Source: an uncultured Acidobacteriota bacterium (lineage in GTDB: Bacteria; Acidobacteriota; Vicinamibacteria; Fen-336). From it: DNA of 64,000 bases. Below the pieces are notes generated by a model. The model saw nothing but the letters and a program-made list of their open reading frames with translations, made no database searches and was not told the DNA's origin. The stretch spans positions 53,020 through 117,019 of the forward strand of contig CADEEV010000011.1 of assembly GCA_902826455.1 (NCBI GenBank), given 5' to 3'. Shown here piece by piece: positions 8,124 through 17,643 of the stretch (position 1 is the stretch's first letter; every line of letters starts with the position of its first letter). The position numbers were made by a program, and so were the translations under genes.

Positions 8124-9055
8124 GCGGCTTCCCGCACCGGCACCTGCTCGGCATCGAAGCCCTCGAGCCCTCGGACATCCAGACCATCCTGGACACGGCC
8201 GCGAGCCTCAAGGAGATCCTCGACCGGCCCATCAAGAAGGTGCCGACGCTGCGGGGCAAGACGATCGTCAACCTGTTCTACGAGGCCTCGACGCGGACCC
8301 GCTCGTCCTTCGAGGTGGCCGAGCGCGTGCTGTCGGCCGACAGCCTCTCGATCGCCACCGCGACTTCGAGCGCCACCAAGGGCGAGACGCTCCTCGACAC
8401 CGTGCAGAACCTCGAAGCGATGAAGCCCGACATGATCATCCTGCGCCACCAGTCGTCGGGCTCGCCCCACTTCCTCGCGCGCCACGTCCGCCCGGCCATC
8501 GTGAACGCCGGCGACGGGGCCCACGAGCACCCGACCCAGGCGCTCCTCGACGCCCTCACGCTGCGCGAGAAGAAGGGCCGCCTCAAGGGCCTGCGGGTGG
8601 CCATCGTGGGCGACATCCTCCACAGCCGCGTCGCCCGCTCGAACCTGTGGCTGCTCTCGAAGATGGGCGCCGACGTCGTGCTCTGCGGCCCTCCGACGCT
8701 CCTGCCGCCGGGCATCGACGCCCTCGCGAGCGTGACCCACCGCATCGACGAGGCGGTGGAGGGCGCCGACGCGATCATGATGCTGCGCATCCAGCGCGAG
8801 CGCATGTCGGGCGGCTACTTCTCCTCCACGCGCGAGTTCCACATCCGCTTCGGCCTCACCGAGGCCCGGGCCAAGCGCGCCAAGAAGGACGTGGTGATCC
8901 TCCATCCAGGACCGATGAACCGCGGCGTCGAGATCGCGAGCGAGGTGGCCGATGGCCCCTATTCGGTGATCCTCGACCAGGTGACGAACGGGGTCGCCGT
9001 GCGCATGGCGGTCCTCTACCTGCTCCTCGGAGGAGCGAGCGAGGCCGAGTCATGA
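8120..9055 (+). CDS. pyrB: aspartate carbamoyltransferase catalytic subunit
   Basis: Forms N-carbamoyl-L-aspartate from carbamoyl phosphate and aspartate, the committed pyrimidine step. The 311-residue product carries the carbamoyl-phosphate site STRTRSSFE (57-65), the HPTQ motif at 137-140 and the C-terminal HPGPMNRG segment. No pyrI regulatory subunit gene is seen. ATGA overlaps join it to pyrR upstream and pyrC downstream, a compact pyrR-pyrB-pyrC operon as in several Gram-positive and Thermus-type clusters. Confidence 0.97.
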   Translation: MSGFPHRHLLGIEALEPSDIQTILDTAASLKEILDRPIKKVPTLRGKTIVNLFYEASTRTRSSFEVAERVLSADSLSIATATSSATKGETLLDTVQNLEAMKPDMIILRHQSSGSPHFLARHVRPAIVNAGDGAHEHPTQALLDALTLREKKGRLKGLRVAIVGDILHSRVARSNLWLLSKMGADVVLCGPPTLLPPGIDALASVTHRIDEAVEGADAIMMLRIQRERMSGGYFSSTREFHIRFGLTEARAKRAKKDVVILHPGPMNRGVEIASEVADGPYSVILDQVTNGVAVRMAVLYLLLGGASEAES

Positions 9056-10335
9056 ACATCCTCATCAAGGGCGGCCGCGTGCTGGACCCGTCCCGGAACC
9101 TGGACGCCGACCTCGACGTGCTGATCGAGGACGGCCGGGTCTCCCAGGTCGGCGAGAAGCTGAAGGCGCGGGGCGGCGAGACCCTGGACGCCGCCGGCCT
9201 CGTGGTGTGTCCGGGCTTCATCGATCTCCACACGCACCTGCGCGAGCCGGGCCGCGAGGACAAGGAGACGATCGCGACCGGCACGCGCTCGGCCGCCGCC
9301 GGGGGCTTCACGGCCGTGTGTGCGATGCCGAACACGGAGCCGGTCAACGACAGCGCCGGGATCACGCGTGCGATCCTCGAGCGCGCGGCGGCCGAGGGCG
9401 TCGTGCGCGTGTGGCCGATCGGCGCCATCACCAAGGGCTCGAAGGGCCAGGAGCTCGCGGAGTTCGGCGACCTGCGCGAGGCGGGCTGCGTCGCGGTCTC
9501 GGACGACGGCCGCCCGGTCGCGAGTTCCCGGATGATGCGCCGCGCCCTCGAGTACGCGAAGGCCTTCGACCTCACCGTCATCGACCACTGCGAGGAGCCC
9601 GGCCTCACCGAGGGCTTCGCGATGAACGAGGGACCCGTCGCCACCTGGCTGGGCCTGCGCGGCTATCCGCCCGTGGCCGAGACGATCGTCGTCGAGCGCG
9701 ACATCCACCTCGCGGAGATCACGGGCGGCAAGGTGCACATCGCGCACCTCAGCACGGCCGGCGCCGTCGACGCCGTCCGTCGTGGCAAGGCGCGCGGCGT
9801 GCGCGTCACCGCCGAGGCGACGCCGCACCACCTGCTCCTCACCGACCAGCTGGTGCGCGACACCGAGTACGACACCTCGACGAAGATGAACCCGCCGCTG
9901 CGGGGCGACGCCGACCGGCAGGCGGTGGTGGCGGGCCTCGCGGACGGCACGATCGATTGCATCGCGACGGACCACGCGCCCCATTCCGTGGACGACAAGA
10001 AGGTGGAGTACGACCAGGCGGCGAACGGCATCGTCGGCCTCGAGACGGCCGTGGCCCTGTGTCTCGACCGCCTGGTGCGGCCCGGCCTCCTGGAGCTGCG
10101 GCAGCTGGTGGCGGCGCTCTCGACCCACCCGGCCCGCGTCCTCGGCCTGCCCGGCGGGACCCTCAAGCCGGGCTCGCCCGGCGACGTCACGGTGCTGGAT
10201 CTCGAGCGGCGCTTCAAGGTCAACCCCGAGCGCTTCGAGAGCAAGGGCCGCAACACGCCCTTCGGCAGCTGGCAGCTCACGGGGCGCGCGGTCGCCACGA
10301 TCGTCGGCGGCCGCGTGGCCTTCCAGGCACGGTAG
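9052..10335 (+). CDS. pyrC: dihydroorotase
   Basis: Cyclises carbamoyl-aspartate to dihydroorotate. The 427-residue product is a class I amidohydrolase. Metal ligands are visible as His60 and His62 in [23 protein letters not shown] and ATDHAPH near the C-terminus. The length and the complete metal site argue that this is an active enzyme rather than a PyrC-like scaffold. The ATG overlaps the pyrB stop as ATGA. A non-overlapping ATP-grasp gene follows 13 bases downstream. Confidence 0.96.
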   Translation: MNILIKGGRVLDPSRNLDADLDVLIEDGRVSQVGEKLKARGGETLDAAGLVVCPGFIDLHTHLREPGREDKETIATGTRSAAAGGFTAVCAMPNTEPVNDSAGITRAILERAAAEGVVRVWPIGAITKGSKGQELAEFGDLREAGCVAVSDDGRPVASSRMMRRALEYAKAFDLTVIDHCEEPGLTEGFAMNEGPVATWLGLRGYPPVAETIVVERDIHLAEITGGKVHIAHLSTAGAVDAVRRGKARGVRVTAEATPHHLLLTDQLVRDTEYDTSTKMNPPLRGDADRQAVVAGLADGTIDCIATDHAPHSVDDKKVEYDQAANGIVGLETAVALCLDRLVRPGLLELRQLVAALSTHPARVLGLPGGTLKPGSPGDVTVLDLERRFKVNPERFESKGRNTPFGSWQLTGRAVATIVGGRVAFQAR

Positions 10336-10348
10336 GTCTCGGGAACAC

Positions 10349-11680
10349 GTGGACGCCGCCGACCGCTACAACCGCCTGCTCGCCGAAGACGAGGGGATGG
10401 CGCGCGCCCAGTCCGACTGGCTGGTGGCCGAGTTCGGCCTCCGGGGCATCACCTTCGACGGCGTGCCGATGCGCAGCTTCCTGCGGCCGCACTTCGTGGA
10501 GCGCTCCGACTGGACGCGGCTGCGCGAGGACGGCCATCGCCTGCTGGAGATCGCGGCCCGGGCGGCCCGGCGCGCCTTCGGCGGCGATGCCCAACGCCTG
10601 CTCGCGTGGCTGGGCACGCCCATGGCCCAGGCGCGCTGGATACGCCACGACCCGGGCGAGCCCGACGTGGTGCTCTCGCGCCTCGACGCGTTCCTGACGC
10701 CCGCGGGTCCGCGCTTCATCGAGGTCAACAGCGACGCCCCGGCCGGCTTCGGCTACGGCGACCGGATGGCCGACATCGTGGCGCGCCTTCCCGTGTTCCG
10801 GCAGTTCTCGCAGGACCTTCCCGTCAACTACCCCGCCTCGGGCGCCCGCCTGATCGAGGGCGTCGTGCACGCCTGGGTGGAGCACGGCGGCGCCGGCTTC
10901 CCGACCATCGCGATCGTGGACTGGAAGGACGTGAAGACGCGGGCGGATCAGCAGATCCTCTGCGAGGCCTTCGAGGCCCGCGGCTTCGAGTGCTTCCTGG
11001 GCGACCCGCGCGATGCGGCGGTGCTGGGCGGGGAGCTCTACGTGGCCGGGCGTCGGGTCGACATCGTCTACCGACGCGCGGTGCTCTCGGAGCTCGTGGC
11101 GCGGGAGGACGAGGTGCGCGTCTTCCTCGAGGCCTATCGCGACGGCGCCGCGTTCTTCGTGAACTCGCTGCGCTGCCATCTGTCCGAGGACAAGGCCTTC
11201 TTCGCCCTCATGACCGACGAGGCCTTTCCGGACTTGCTGAGCGAGGACGAGCGCCACTTCGTGGCAGGTGTCGTGCCGTGGACGCGCAAGCTCGAGGAGC
11301 GCACGACGTTCAAGGACGGCCAGCTCGTCGACCTCGTGCCGTTCGTGATCAACGAGCGTGCGTCCCTGGTCCTGAAGCCGGCCCACGGTTACGGCGGCCG
11401 CGAGGTGTTCGTGGGCGACGAGACGGAGCCCGCGGCCTGGGAGGCCGCGGTCAACGAGGGCCTCGGATCGGCGTGGGTGGTCCAGGAGCGCGTCGCGATC
11501 CCCGAGGAGCCGTTCCCGACCTTCGACGGCGGGTCGCTCGTGTTCGAGCCGCTCAAGGTCAACGTGAACCCGTTCTACGTCGTGGGCGCCGAGGTCGGGG
11601 CCGTGGCGCGCGCCTCGCGCAGCTCCGTGATCAACGTGAGCGCCGGCGGCGGCAGCGTCCCGACCTTCGTCGTCGGCTAG
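10349..11680 (+). CDS. circularly permuted ATP-grasp protein (glutathionylspermidine-synthase-like)
   Basis: A 443-residue protein with segments seen in circularly permuted ATP-grasp ligases: FIEVNSDAPAGFGYGD around residue 125-145, FVNSLRCHLSEDKAFFALMTD in the middle, and the ATP-binding VLKPAHGYGGREVF near residue 340-355, followed by WVVQERV. Such enzymes join a carboxylate to an amine using ATP; the substrate is not recognisable. The GTG at 10349 follows pyrC by 13 bases, so it may be read with the pyr genes, though a functional link is only inferred. Its stop shares a CTAG with the stop of the convergent dehydrogenase gene. Confidence 0.75.
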   Translation: MDAADRYNRLLAEDEGMARAQSDWLVAEFGLRGITFDGVPMRSFLRPHFVERSDWTRLREDGHRLLEIAARAARRAFGGDAQRLLAWLGTPMAQARWIRHDPGEPDVVLSRLDAFLTPAGPRFIEVNSDAPAGFGYGDRMADIVARLPVFRQFSQDLPVNYPASGARLIEGVVHAWVEHGGAGFPTIAIVDWKDVKTRADQQILCEAFEARGFECFLGDPRDAAVLGGELYVAGRRVDIVYRRAVLSELVAREDEVRVFLEAYRDGAAFFVNSLRCHLSEDKAFFALMTDEAFPDLLSEDERHFVAGVVPWTRKLEERTTFKDGQLVDLVPFVINERASLVLKPAHGYGGREVFVGDETEPAAWEAAVNEGLGSAWVVQERVAIPEEPFPTFDGGSLVFEPLKVNVNPFYVVGAEVGAVARASRSSVINVSAGGGSVPTFVVG

Positions 11681-12627
11681 GGCCGCAGCAGGACCTTCAG
11701 TATTCCCGGCCGGGCCGCGTGCTCGAAGGCTTCGACCCCGTCGGCCAGCGAGTAGCGTCCGTGGACCAGCGGCCGCACGTCCACGCGGCCGCCGGCGAGC
11801 AGCGCGAGGGCGGGCGCGAAGGGGCCGCAACGCGAGCCGATCAGGGCGATCTCGTCCACCACGACGGCGGACATGTTGAGGGTCGCGTCGCCGCGGTAGG
11901 TGCTCTTGAGCACGATGCTGCCCCGCGGCCGGACCGCCTTCAAGGCGAGGGCCAGTCCGTCGCCGTTCCCGGTGCATTCGATCACGACGTCGGCCCGGCG
12001 CCCGGGAAGCTCCGCGGCGGGGAGCGTCGCGACGCCCGCGGCCTCGAGCAGGTCGAGCTTCGACCGATGGCGGCCGACGGCCACGAGATCGACCCCCGTG
12101 AGGCGCAGGCTCCGCGCCACGAGCTGGCCGAGCTTGCCGTCGCCGATCACGACCACCCGCTGCCCGGTCTCGAAGCGCACCTGTTCCTGGATCTCGAGGG
12201 CCGCCGCGAGCGGCTCCACGAACACGGCCGCCTCGTCCCCGACGCCTTCGGGCACGGCGTGGAGGTTCGCCGTGGGCAGGCAGAGCCGCTCGGCGAACGC
12301 TCCGTCACGGGACTTGATGCCGAGCACGGTGCGCCGCTCGCAATGGGTGCGGCGGCCGGCGGCGCAGGCCCGGCAGGTCCCGCAGCTCGCGTTGATCTCG
12401 CCCACCACCCGGCGCCCGACCCACGCGGCGTCGTCGCTGCGCTCCACGACGCCCACGAACTCGTGGCCCGGGACGCCGGCGAACGGGTAGTAGCCCCGCA
12501 CCAGCTCGAGGTCGGTGTTGCAGACGCCGGCGCACGTGACGCGCACGACGGACTCGCCGGCGGACGCGGGCTCGGGAGCGTCGTCGCGCACGCGGAGCTG
12601 TTGCCGTTCGAGCCAGAGGGCGCGCAT
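11677..12627 (-). CDS. zinc-dependent alcohol dehydrogenase (MDR family)
   Basis: A 316-residue medium-chain dehydrogenase. The catalytic-zinc Cys is in CAGVCNTD, followed by GHEFVGVV. The structural-zinc cluster CGTCRACAAGRRTHC has the four Cys in the usual spacing. The Rossmann motif VIGDGKLGQLVA follows. It resembles the threonine/sorbitol dehydrogenase-like MDR branch; the substrate is not known. The ATG at 12627 is 5 bases after a TATTCT box, and the divergent metallophosphoesterase ATG is only 16 bp away. A longer upstream start would run through that gene and is unlikely. Confidence 0.88.
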   Translation of the reverse strand: MRALWLERQQLRVRDDAPEPASAGESVVRVTCAGVCNTDLELVRGYYPFAGVPGHEFVGVVERSDDAAWVGRRVVGEINASCGTCRACAAGRRTHCERRTVLGIKSRDGAFAERLCLPTANLHAVPEGVGDEAAVFVEPLAAALEIQEQVRFETGQRVVVIGDGKLGQLVARSLRLTGVDLVAVGRHRSKLDLLEAAGVATLPAAELPGRRADVVIECTGNGDGLALALKAVRPRGSIVLKSTYRGDATLNMSAVVVDEIALIGSRCGPFAPALALLAGGRVDVRPLVHGRYSLADGVEAFEHAARPGILKVLLRP

Positions 12628-12631
12628 CGGG

Positions 12632-12638
12632 GAGAATA
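12632..12638. promoter_or_regulatory. overlapping divergent -10 boxes
   Basis: The same 7 bases hold TATTCT on the minus strand (5 bases before the dehydrogenase ATG) and GAGAAT on the plus strand (6 bases before the metallophosphoesterase ATG). The entire intergenic region is 16 bp, so both transcripts would be leaderless. Confidence 0.55.
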
Positions 12639-12643
12639 CTCGC

Positions 12644-13474
12644 ATGGTCCGACGTGGGGTCCGAATCGCCCTGGGCGTCCTGCTCGCGCTGCTGGCCTGG
12701 GCGACGCTCGTGGAGCCGAACCGCCTCGTGATGAAGCGCGTCACCGTGCGTCCGCGACCGGCGGCCGGCGCGCCGGCTCATCTGACGGTGGCGGCGCTCT
12801 CGGACGTGCACACGGGAGCTCCCTGGCTGGGCCTCGAGCGCCTCGAGCGCATCATCGACGCCGTGAACGCCGAGAAGCCCGACGTGGTGGTGCTGCTGGG
12901 GGACTACGTGATCCACGGCATCCCGGCGGGCCGGTTCGTCGCGCCCGAGGACACCGCGCGCGCCCTGGGTCGGCTGCGCGGGCGCCTCGGCGTCTTCGCG
13001 GTCCTCGGCAACCACGACGAGTGGCTCGAGACGGGCCGCGTCGAGAAGGCGCTGGAGAGCGCCGGCATCCCCGTGCTCGTCAACAGCGCGCGCGAGGTCC
13101 AGGACGGTCCGAAGCACTTCTGGATCGCGGGCCTGGCCGACCTGTGGACGGGCTCTCCCGACTTCGCGACGACGCTCCGCGACGTTCCGCCCGAGGCGCT
13201 CGTCCTGCTGCTGTCCCACAACCCCGACGTCTTTCCGCGTGTCCCGTCGCGCGTCGGCCTGACCCTGGCCGGCCACACCCACGGCGGCCAGGTGCGCCTG
13301 CCCTTCTTCGGTGCGCCGGTCGTGCCCTCGAACTTCGGTCAGCGCTTCGCCGCCGGCCTCGTGCAGGAGAATGGCCGGCAGCTGTTCGTCACGAGCGGTC
13401 TCGGCATGAGCCTGCTGCCCGTGCGCTTCGGCGTGCCGCCCGAGGTCGCCCTTCTGAGCCTGGAGATGCCATGA
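12644..13474 (+). CDS. membrane-anchored metallophosphoesterase (YkuE-like)
   Basis: A 276-residue calcineurin-like phosphoesterase. An N-terminal hydrophobic segment (residues 6-20) acts as anchor or signal. The di-metal motifs are complete: LSDVHTG, LLGDYV, LGNHDEW, LLLSHNPD and AGHTHGGQ. YkuE-type enzymes act at the cell surface on phosphodiesters or UDP-diacylglucosamine-like substrates; the substrate here is open. The ATG at 12644 is set by the close -10 box and the signal sequence, and the stop overlaps the NDH-2 start as ATGA. Confidence 0.87.
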   Translation: MVRRGVRIALGVLLALLAWATLVEPNRLVMKRVTVRPRPAAGAPAHLTVAALSDVHTGAPWLGLERLERIIDAVNAEKPDVVVLLGDYVIHGIPAGRFVAPEDTARALGRLRGRLGVFAVLGNHDEWLETGRVEKALESAGIPVLVNSAREVQDGPKHFWIAGLADLWTGSPDFATTLRDVPPEALVLLLSHNPDVFPRVPSRVGLTLAGHTHGGQVRLPFFGAPVVPSNFGQRFAAGLVQENGRQLFVTSGLGMSLLPVRFGVPPEVALLSLEMP

Positions 13475-14733
13475 GCGACACCCGCCCCCACGTCGTGATC
13501 GTCGGCGGCGGCTTCGGAGGCCTGTACGCCGCCCGCGGGCTCTCGAAGGCGCCCGTACGCGTGACCGTGGTGGATCGCCGCAACCACCACCTGTTCCAGC
13601 CGCTGCTCTACCAGGTCGCGACCGCGGGCCTCAACCCGGCCGACATCGCCGCTCCCATCCGCGGCATCCTGCGCGGCCAGGAGAACGTCTCGGTGATCCT
13701 CGCGGCGGCGACGGCGGTCGACCTCGCCGCGCGCTGCCTCGTGCTCGCCGACGGAAGCCTCGACTACGACCACCTCGTGCTCGCGACCGGTGCGACCCAC
13801 TCCTACTTCGGTCACGACGAGTGGGCGCCCGTCGCGCCCGGCCTCAAGAGCATCGAAGACGCTCTCGAGATCCGGCGCCGCGTGTTCCTGGCCTACGAGG
13901 CGGCCGAGCGCGAGCCCGACGAGGCGAAGCGCCGCGCCTGGCTCACGTTCGTGATCGTCGGCGCCGGGCCCACGGGCGCCGAGCTCGCGGGCGCGCTCGC
14001 CGAGATCTCGCGGCAGTCCCTGGCGAGCGAGTTCGACCACATCGATCCCAAGCAGGCGCGCGTGGTGCTCGTCGAAGGCCAGGACCGCGTGCTGCCTCCG
14101 TTTCCCCCGGCGCTCAGCGGCAAGGCGCAGCGCCAGCTCGAGGCCCTCGGCGTGGAGGTCAAGACCGGCGTCCGCGTGACCGGCATCGACGCGGAAGGCG
14201 TCACGTTCGGCGACGAGCGCCTGCCGGCGCGCACGGTGCTCTGGGCGGCCGGCGTCGCGGCCTCGCCGCTGGCTCGCAGCCTGGGCGTGCCGCTCGATCG
14301 GGCCGGCCGCGTCCTGGTCCAGCCGGACCTCACGATCCCCGGCCATCCCGAGGTGCGCGTGATCGGGGACCTGGCGGCGCTCGAGCAGGACGGCAAGCTC
14401 GTGCCCGGCGTGGCGCCAGCGGCCATCCAGGAGGGCGTCTACGTCGCGCGGGAGCTCACGCGCGTCGTGACCGGGCGCCCGGCGCGCCCGTTCCGCTACT
14501 TCGACAAGGGCAACTTCGCGACCCTGGGCCGCGGGGCCGCGGTGGGGGAGCTGCTCGGCGGGCGCTTCAGCCTCTCGGGCTTCCTGGCGTGGCTGGCCTG
14601 GCTCGCGATACACATCGTCTTCCTGATCGGCTTCAGGAACCGGGCGCTCGTGATCTTCCAGTGGGCCTATTCGTACGTCACGTTCCGGCGCGGCGCCCGC
14701 CTCATCACGGGCGGGCCGCCGCCGGAGCGGTGA
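13471..14733 (+). CDS. ndh: type II NADH:quinone oxidoreductase (NDH-2)
   Basis: A 420-residue membrane-associated flavoprotein that passes electrons from NADH to quinone without pumping protons. Two Rossmann motifs are visible: FAD site [12 protein letters not shown] at the N-terminus and NADH site [16 protein letters not shown] near residue 157. Also present are [13 protein letters not shown] and the quinone-side VAPAAIQEG motif, the second FAD motif VIGDLAA, and a C-terminal hydrophobic helix ([17 protein letters not shown]) for membrane attachment. It is coupled to the phosphoesterase gene by ATGA. Its last 29 bases overlap the convergent M28 peptidase gene. Confidence 0.93.
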   Translation: MSDTRPHVVIVGGGFGGLYAARGLSKAPVRVTVVDRRNHHLFQPLLYQVATAGLNPADIAAPIRGILRGQENVSVILAAATAVDLAARCLVLADGSLDYDHLVLATGATHSYFGHDEWAPVAPGLKSIEDALEIRRRVFLAYEAAEREPDEAKRRAWLTFVIVGAGPTGAELAGALAEISRQSLASEFDHIDPKQARVVLVEGQDRVLPPFPPALSGKAQRQLEALGVEVKTGVRVTGIDAEGVTFGDERLPARTVLWAAGVAASPLARSLGVPLDRAGRVLVQPDLTIPGHPEVRVIGDLAALEQDGKLVPGVAPAAIQEGVYVARELTRVVTGRPARPFRYFDKGNFATLGRGAAVGELLGGRFSLSGFLAWLAWLAIHIVFLIGFRNRALVIFQWAYSYVTFRRGARLITGGPPPER

Positions 14734-16396
14734 GGGGCGGGGCGTCGGCCAGCGCCTTCTTGCGCGCCGCCTCGAACTCGTCGCCGGGCTTCCACGCCGG
14801 CATGCGCAGGGCGTTCGCTACCTGCACGCCCAGGTAGAAGCAGAGCCGGCCGTCCTCGAGCGCCCCGTCGAAGTTCCACTCGAGCCGCAGCTCGTCGGAG
14901 ACCTGGTGGTAGTGCTTCTCCTCGTACTCCGCCATGCGCTCCTTGCCCCAGCCCGCGGGCCGCCCGATCACCTCGGTGCCGTTGTCGAAGTACGCGGCCG
15001 GCACGCCCAGGCGCGCCAGGTTGAACTGGTCGGAGCGGTAGAAGAAGCCCTTCTCCGGGAACTGGTCGGGCACCACTACGCGTCCCTGCATGGCGGCCAG
15101 CGCCTTGATCCGGTCGTCGAGGTTCGACTTGCCCAGGCCCACCATCGTGAGGTCGCGCGTGCGGCCGAAGATCTGGATGCCGTCGATGTTGATGTTCGCG
15201 GCCAGGCGGCCCGCAGGCACCGGCAGGTGCGCCGCGAGGTACTCCGAGCCGAGAAGGCCCTGTTCCTCGACGCCGACCGCCGCGAACAAGACCGAGCGCT
15301 TCGGGGCGACCGGCAGGGCCTTCATCGCCTCGGCCACCGCCAGCATCTGCGCGACGCCGGAGGCGTTGTCGTGGGCGCCGTTGTAGATCGCGTCCTCGCC
15401 GGGCTTGGCGTTCGAGGCGATGCCCAGGTGATCGTGGTGGGCGGTGTAGAGCACGGCTTCCGCCGACAGGCGCGGGTCGCTCCCGGCGAGCTTGCCGATC
15501 ACGTTGGCCGTCTGCTGCCGCCGCACCTCGTTGCGGATGGCCGCGTCGAGCGTCACACCGAGGGGCACCGGCTTGAAATCACGCTTCTGGGCGGCGGCCA
15601 CCAGCGCCGCGAGGTTCTGGCCCGCGAGGGAGAACAGCCGCTGCGTCGCTCCCTCGGAGATCCAGGCCTTGATCGGCACCCGCGGGCGGGTGCTGCCCGG
15701 CAGGCGGAACTTCTCGCCGGCCCAGCCGGTCTCGACGACCTGCCAGCCGTAGCCGGCCGAGGCCTCCGTGTGGATCAGGAACGCGGCCGCGGCGCCCTGG
15801 AGCGCCGCCTGCTCGAACTTGTAGTCGTAGCGTCCGTAGTAGAGGCGCGTCCGGCCGGCGAAGAGCTTCGGGTCGTCCTCGGGATCGTTGTTGAGGAAGA
15901 CGAGCACCTTGCCTTTGAGGTCGGCGCCCTTGAAGTCGTCCCAGGCGAACTCGGGCGCCGTGATGCCGTAGCCGACGAATACGACCTCGGCACCGCTCAG
16001 GCGGGACTCGGGCGCCTCGTTGCCCGCGAACAGGATCGCGTCGTGTCCGCCCAGCTCGAGCGTCTCGGCTCCCTTGGTCGCGACCGTCGGCGAGGTCTGC
16101 CGGCTGCGCACGCCCACGAGCTCGAACGGCTGGAAGAAGCTGCTGTCGGCCCCCGCCGGAGCCAGGCCGAGGGCCTCCATGCGCGCCGCGATGTAGAGGC
16201 GCGCCAGCTCGTCGCCGCGGGATCCGGGGCCGCGGCCCTCGAGGGCGTCGCTCGCGAGGAAGCGGATGTCGGCGCGCAGCCCTTCCGCGCGGATGCGTTC
16301 CGCCGCGGCCTTCTCGGCGGCGGAGACGCGGGCCGGGGCCTGCGCGGCGGCAGGCAGGGCAGCGGTCATCAGCAGGGCGAGGGTGGAGGTCTTCAT
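14705..16396 (-). CDS. secreted M28-family aminopeptidase
   Basis: A 563-residue exported zinc peptidase. A signal peptide of about 19 residues ends Ala-Gln-Ala. A PA (protease-associated) domain spans about 130-250, and the M28 catalytic part shows the metal-site series [22 protein letters not shown] and NIDG, with a late KHYHQVSD supplying the last His. It trims amino acids from peptides outside the cytoplasm. The ATG at 16396 has a TAAGCT box 6 bases upstream. It overlaps the end of the NDH-2 gene by 29 bp. Confidence 0.92.
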   Translation of the reverse strand: MKTSTLALLMTAALPAAAQAPARVSAAEKAAAERIRAEGLRADIRFLASDALEGRGPGSRGDELARLYIAARMEALGLAPAGADSSFFQPFELVGVRSRQTSPTVATKGAETLELGGHDAILFAGNEAPESRLSGAEVVFVGYGITAPEFAWDDFKGADLKGKVLVFLNNDPEDDPKLFAGRTRLYYGRYDYKFEQAALQGAAAAFLIHTEASAGYGWQVVETGWAGEKFRLPGSTRPRVPIKAWISEGATQRLFSLAGQNLAALVAAAQKRDFKPVPLGVTLDAAIRNEVRRQQTANVIGKLAGSDPRLSAEAVLYTAHHDHLGIASNAKPGEDAIYNGAHDNASGVAQMLAVAEAMKALPVAPKRSVLFAAVGVEEQGLLGSEYLAAHLPVPAGRLAANINIDGIQIFGRTRDLTMVGLGKSNLDDRIKALAAMQGRVVVPDQFPEKGFFYRSDQFNLARLGVPAAYFDNGTEVIGRPAGWGKERMAEYEEKHYHQVSDELRLEWNFDGALEDGRLCFYLGVQVANALRMPAWKPGDEFEAARKKALADAPPLTAPAAARP

Positions 16397-16402
16397 GGCC
16401 CT

Positions 16403-16408
16403 AGCTTA
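16403..16408 (-). promoter_or_regulatory. -10 box of M28 peptidase gene
   Basis: TAAGCT on the minus strand, 6 bases before the ATG at 16396. The intervening AGGG could also serve as a weak, very close Shine-Dalgarno. Confidence 0.4.
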
Positions 16409-16591
16409 CGTCGCGGCCCTCAGGAAATCCTCCGTGGGAGCGCGGGAAGCTTTGCCGATGCGCTCGCGGTCTCCACGATCCTGCCCCATACGCCACAGGC
16501 ACTTGCGGCCTGGCACGCGTGGTCTTGCGCTTGCACTGGAGGCCGGCATCTGCCCACCCGCGATGACGCGCGTGGGGTTGTGGAGGGTGAC

Positions 16592-17515
16592 ATGTCGAAT
16601 CGAATCAAGTGGACGTTCGTGGCCGGCGTCGCGGCTCTGGTCCTCGGGGCCTGCGGCAGCCATGCGAAGAACCCCGTGGCGGCTTCCGTCGTCGAGGAAG
16701 CGCCCGTCATCGTGAGCATGACGATGAACCCGGAGACCGTGGCTTGGGGCGGCACGGCGACCCTGACGGTCAGCGCGACCGGTCCCAACGGCGGCGCCGA
16801 GACCGTCTCGTACTCGTTCGGCGCGACCCACGGCGCCGTGAAGGTGCCCGACCTGTCGAAGCCCTGGATCGCCGTGTACCAGCACGACGGCAAGTCGGCC
16901 GACGACGACATCACGGTGCGCGTGTGGGGCGTCACCGCCACCACCGAGCGCAAGATGACGTTCAAGATCACGCGGGGCCAGGTGAACAACGGTGGCGGCG
17001 GCAACGTGCCGGATCCGACCCCGACGCCCACGCCCAACCCCAACGATCCCAAGACGCCGAACCCGAGCCCGACTCCCAACCCGAACCCCACGCCGACGCC
17101 GGCTCCGACGCCCGTGCCGACGCCGAACCCCAACCCGACCCCGACTCCGACTCCGGTTCCCGACCCGACGCCGACTCCGGCTCCGACGCCTCAGCCGACG
17201 CCTCAGCCCACGCCCCAGCCGACCCCGACACCCGCTCCGGTCAACCACGCGCCCCTGGTCAGCGGCGGCGCGACGGTGAACCTGCCCCTGGTCGGTGTCG
17301 TGGTCCTCAAGGCCGACGTCAGCGACCCGGACGGCGACGACGTCGACTGCGTCTTCGAGGCCGACGCCTGCGTGGCGCTCTCGCTCACCCTCGACCTGCC
17401 CCCGCACCCGACCACGGCGGCCCTCACGATCGGCTGCTCCCAGGCGACCGTGAAGCTGCTCTGCACCGACGAGCACGGCGCCAAGGGCCTCACGAAGTGG
17501 CTTCTCAAGAAGTAG
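16592..17515 (+). CDS. lipoprotein with Pro/Thr-repeat stalk
   Basis: A 307-residue lipoprotein, lipobox Leu-Gly-Ala-Cys at 18-21. Residues 30-135 look like a beta-sandwich (Ig-like) domain. Residues 140-216 are almost entirely Pro-Thr/Pro-Asn/Pro-Ala repeats, a stiff extended stalk. The last 90 residues contain [12 protein letters not shown], a calcium-binding-like acidic loop typical of cadherin/Ig-like extracellular modules, and four Cys that could form disulfides. Function is not known; a surface adhesion or matrix role is inferred. The ATG at 16592 has a strong Shine-Dalgarno (GGAGGG). Confidence 0.75.
   Translation: MSNRIKWTFVAGVAALVLGACGSHAKNPVAASVVEEAPVIVSMTMNPETVAWGGTATLTVSATGPNGGAETVSYSFGATHGAVKVPDLSKPWIAVYQHDGKSADDDITVRVWGVTATTERKMTFKITRGQVNNGGGGNVPDPTPTPTPNPNDPKTPNPSPTPNPNPTPTPAPTPVPTPNPNPTPTPTPVPDPTPTPAPTPQPTPQPTPQPTPTPAPVNHAPLVSGGATVNLPLVGVVVLKADVSDPDGDDVDCVFEADACVALSLTLDLPPHPTTAALTIGCSQATVKLLCTDEHGAKGLTKWLLKK
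17012..17240 (+). repeat. in-frame Pro-Thr codon repeat
   Basis: A degenerate tandem array of ccg/acc/acg-type codons encoding (Pro-Thr)n with Asn, Ala, Val and Gln variants. It lies between the two globular parts of the lipoprotein. Length is likely to vary between strains through slippage (inference). Confidence 0.85.
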
Positions 17516-17539
17516 ACGTTCGCCAGAAGTAGACGTTCG
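17508..17539 (+). repeat. 17-bp tandem duplication at a stop codon
   Basis: A 15-base segment (AGAAGTAGACGTTCG) occurs at 17508-17522 and again at 17525-17539, period 17. The first copy contains the stop codon of the lipoprotein gene. It looks like a recent slippage duplication. Confidence 0.75.
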
Positions 17540-17560
17540 TCCGACGGTCACCTTCGCGTC

Positions 17561-17592
17561 GCGGGCCGGGAGCGCAGATACTCCCGGCCCGC
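17561..17592. terminator. strong stem-loop after lipoprotein gene
   Basis: A perfect 12-bp stem (17561-17572 with 17581-17592) and an 8-base loop. There is no T-run, so termination may be incomplete or Rho-linked. It separates the lipoprotein gene from the promoter at 17625. Confidence 0.55.
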
Positions 17593-17624
17593 GGGCGTCT
17601 TGGAGAGGCCCTGGCGCGCTGCGC

Positions 17625-17630
17625 TATACT
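17625..17630 (+). promoter_or_regulatory. -10 box of SUMF1-fold gene
   Basis: TATACT, 13 bases before the ATG at 17644, with a possible -35 TTGGAG at 17600-17605 (19-bp spacer). Confidence 0.6.
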
Positions 17631-17643
17631 CCGCGCGATCTCC

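Noticed and set aside
17012..17240. Repeat array considered as a possible CRISPR or minisatellite
   Set aside because: It is in frame, encodes Pro-Thr repeats, and has no regular spacers or repeat unit of CRISPR size.
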